Shown piece by piece: positions 13,306-13,398 of a DNA stretch of 13,398 nucleotides. This DNA comes from Piscinibacter sp050175855 (lineage in GTDB: Bacteria; Pseudomonadota; Gammaproteobacteria; Burkholderiales; Burkholderiaceae_C): NCBI RefSeq assembly GCF_050175855.1, contig NZ_JBFXIO010000091.1:1-13398 (forward strand). The letters are read 5' to 3'. The stretch's first letter is position 1. Each line of letters begins with the position of its first letter. A model generated the notes under the pieces. That model was not told the DNA's origin and did no database searches. It saw nothing but the letters and a program-made list of their open reading frames with translations. Both the position numbers and the translations under genes were made by a program.

Positions 13306-13398
13306 TCAGGCAGCGCGCTTCGCCTTCGACGTGGCGGCCTGGGTGGCCTTCACGGCGGTGCTGGTCACGGCCTGGAAGTTGGCTTCGGCCACTTCGGC
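13306..13398 (-). CDS. Phasin family protein, C-terminal fragment cut by window edge
   Basis: Only the last 30 codons and the TGA stop are in the window, read on the minus strand from the right edge. They encode an Ala-rich helical tail with AEANFQAVTSTAVKATQAA, ending in a basic KAKRAA. This pattern is typical of PhaP-type phasins, which coat polyhydroxyalkanoate granules in Burkholderiales. The family call rests on this short tail and is moderately sure; size, start and regulation cannot be seen. About 150 nt of structured sequence and a terminator follow the stop codon. Confidence 0.65.
   Translation of the reverse strand, partial: AEVAEANFQAVTSTAVKATQAATSKAKRAA

Noticed and set aside
1..13398. 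Insertion sequences, CRISPR arrays, rRNA genes or phage genes
   Set aside because: No transposase motifs, terminal inverted repeats with target duplications, regularly spaced repeats or rRNA sequence were seen.

Overview
The window looks like chromosomal DNA of a GC-rich (about 68-70 percent by eye) betaproteobacterium, most likely Burkholderiales (Rubrivivax / Leptothrix / Methylibium-like). This rests on the layout of the sulfate-assimilation operon (TSUP transporter, cysI, DUF934, cysH, cysD, cysN, cobA), the Azotobacter-type 7Fe ferredoxin next to a thioredoxin-reductase-like ferredoxin reductase, and a phasin tail at the right edge. The taxonomic placement is inference from gene content, not a database result.

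Left part (1-1310). A plus-strand pair encodes an XRE-type HTH protein, probably cut by the window edge, and an AbiEii/AbiGii-family nucleotidyltransferase. They overlap by 8 nt and look like a toxin-antitoxin module with a non-AbiEi antitoxin. A bidirectional terminator separates them from a minus-strand tRNA-Asn(GUU), whose 3' end faces the pair.

Middle-left (1344-3745). A minus-strand TonB-dependent outer-membrane receptor is preceded by a clear TPP (THI-box) riboswitch. Between aptamer and gene lies an 8-bp hairpin that holds the Shine-Dalgarno in its loop and the start codon in its stem, which points to translational control. The receptor is therefore predicted to import thiamine or a thiamine-related compound, although its plug resembles siderophore receptors.

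Centre (3723-12064). On the minus strand, read from 12064 downward, come a TSUP permease, sulfite reductase CysI, DUF934, APS-type CysH, CysD, CysN and the siroheme methyltransferase CobA. They overlap or are spaced by at most 17 nt, so they form one operon. After 57 nt come fdxA and a ferredoxin-NADP reductase, ending at a strong terminator. Together they encode sulfate activation to APS, reduction to sulfite, six-electron reduction to sulfide, and siroheme for CysI. There is no cysC and no cysJ here, which fits direct APS reduction and possibly ferredoxin as electron donor.

Right part (12065-13398). An AT-rich divergent promoter region separates the cys operon from a plus-strand patatin-like lipoprotein. 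Beyond it, a minus-strand region with several nested hairpins ends in an intrinsic terminator and follows the 3' end of a phasin gene. It may be a structured 3' UTR or a small RNA. No insertion sequence, CRISPR array or rRNA gene was seen.
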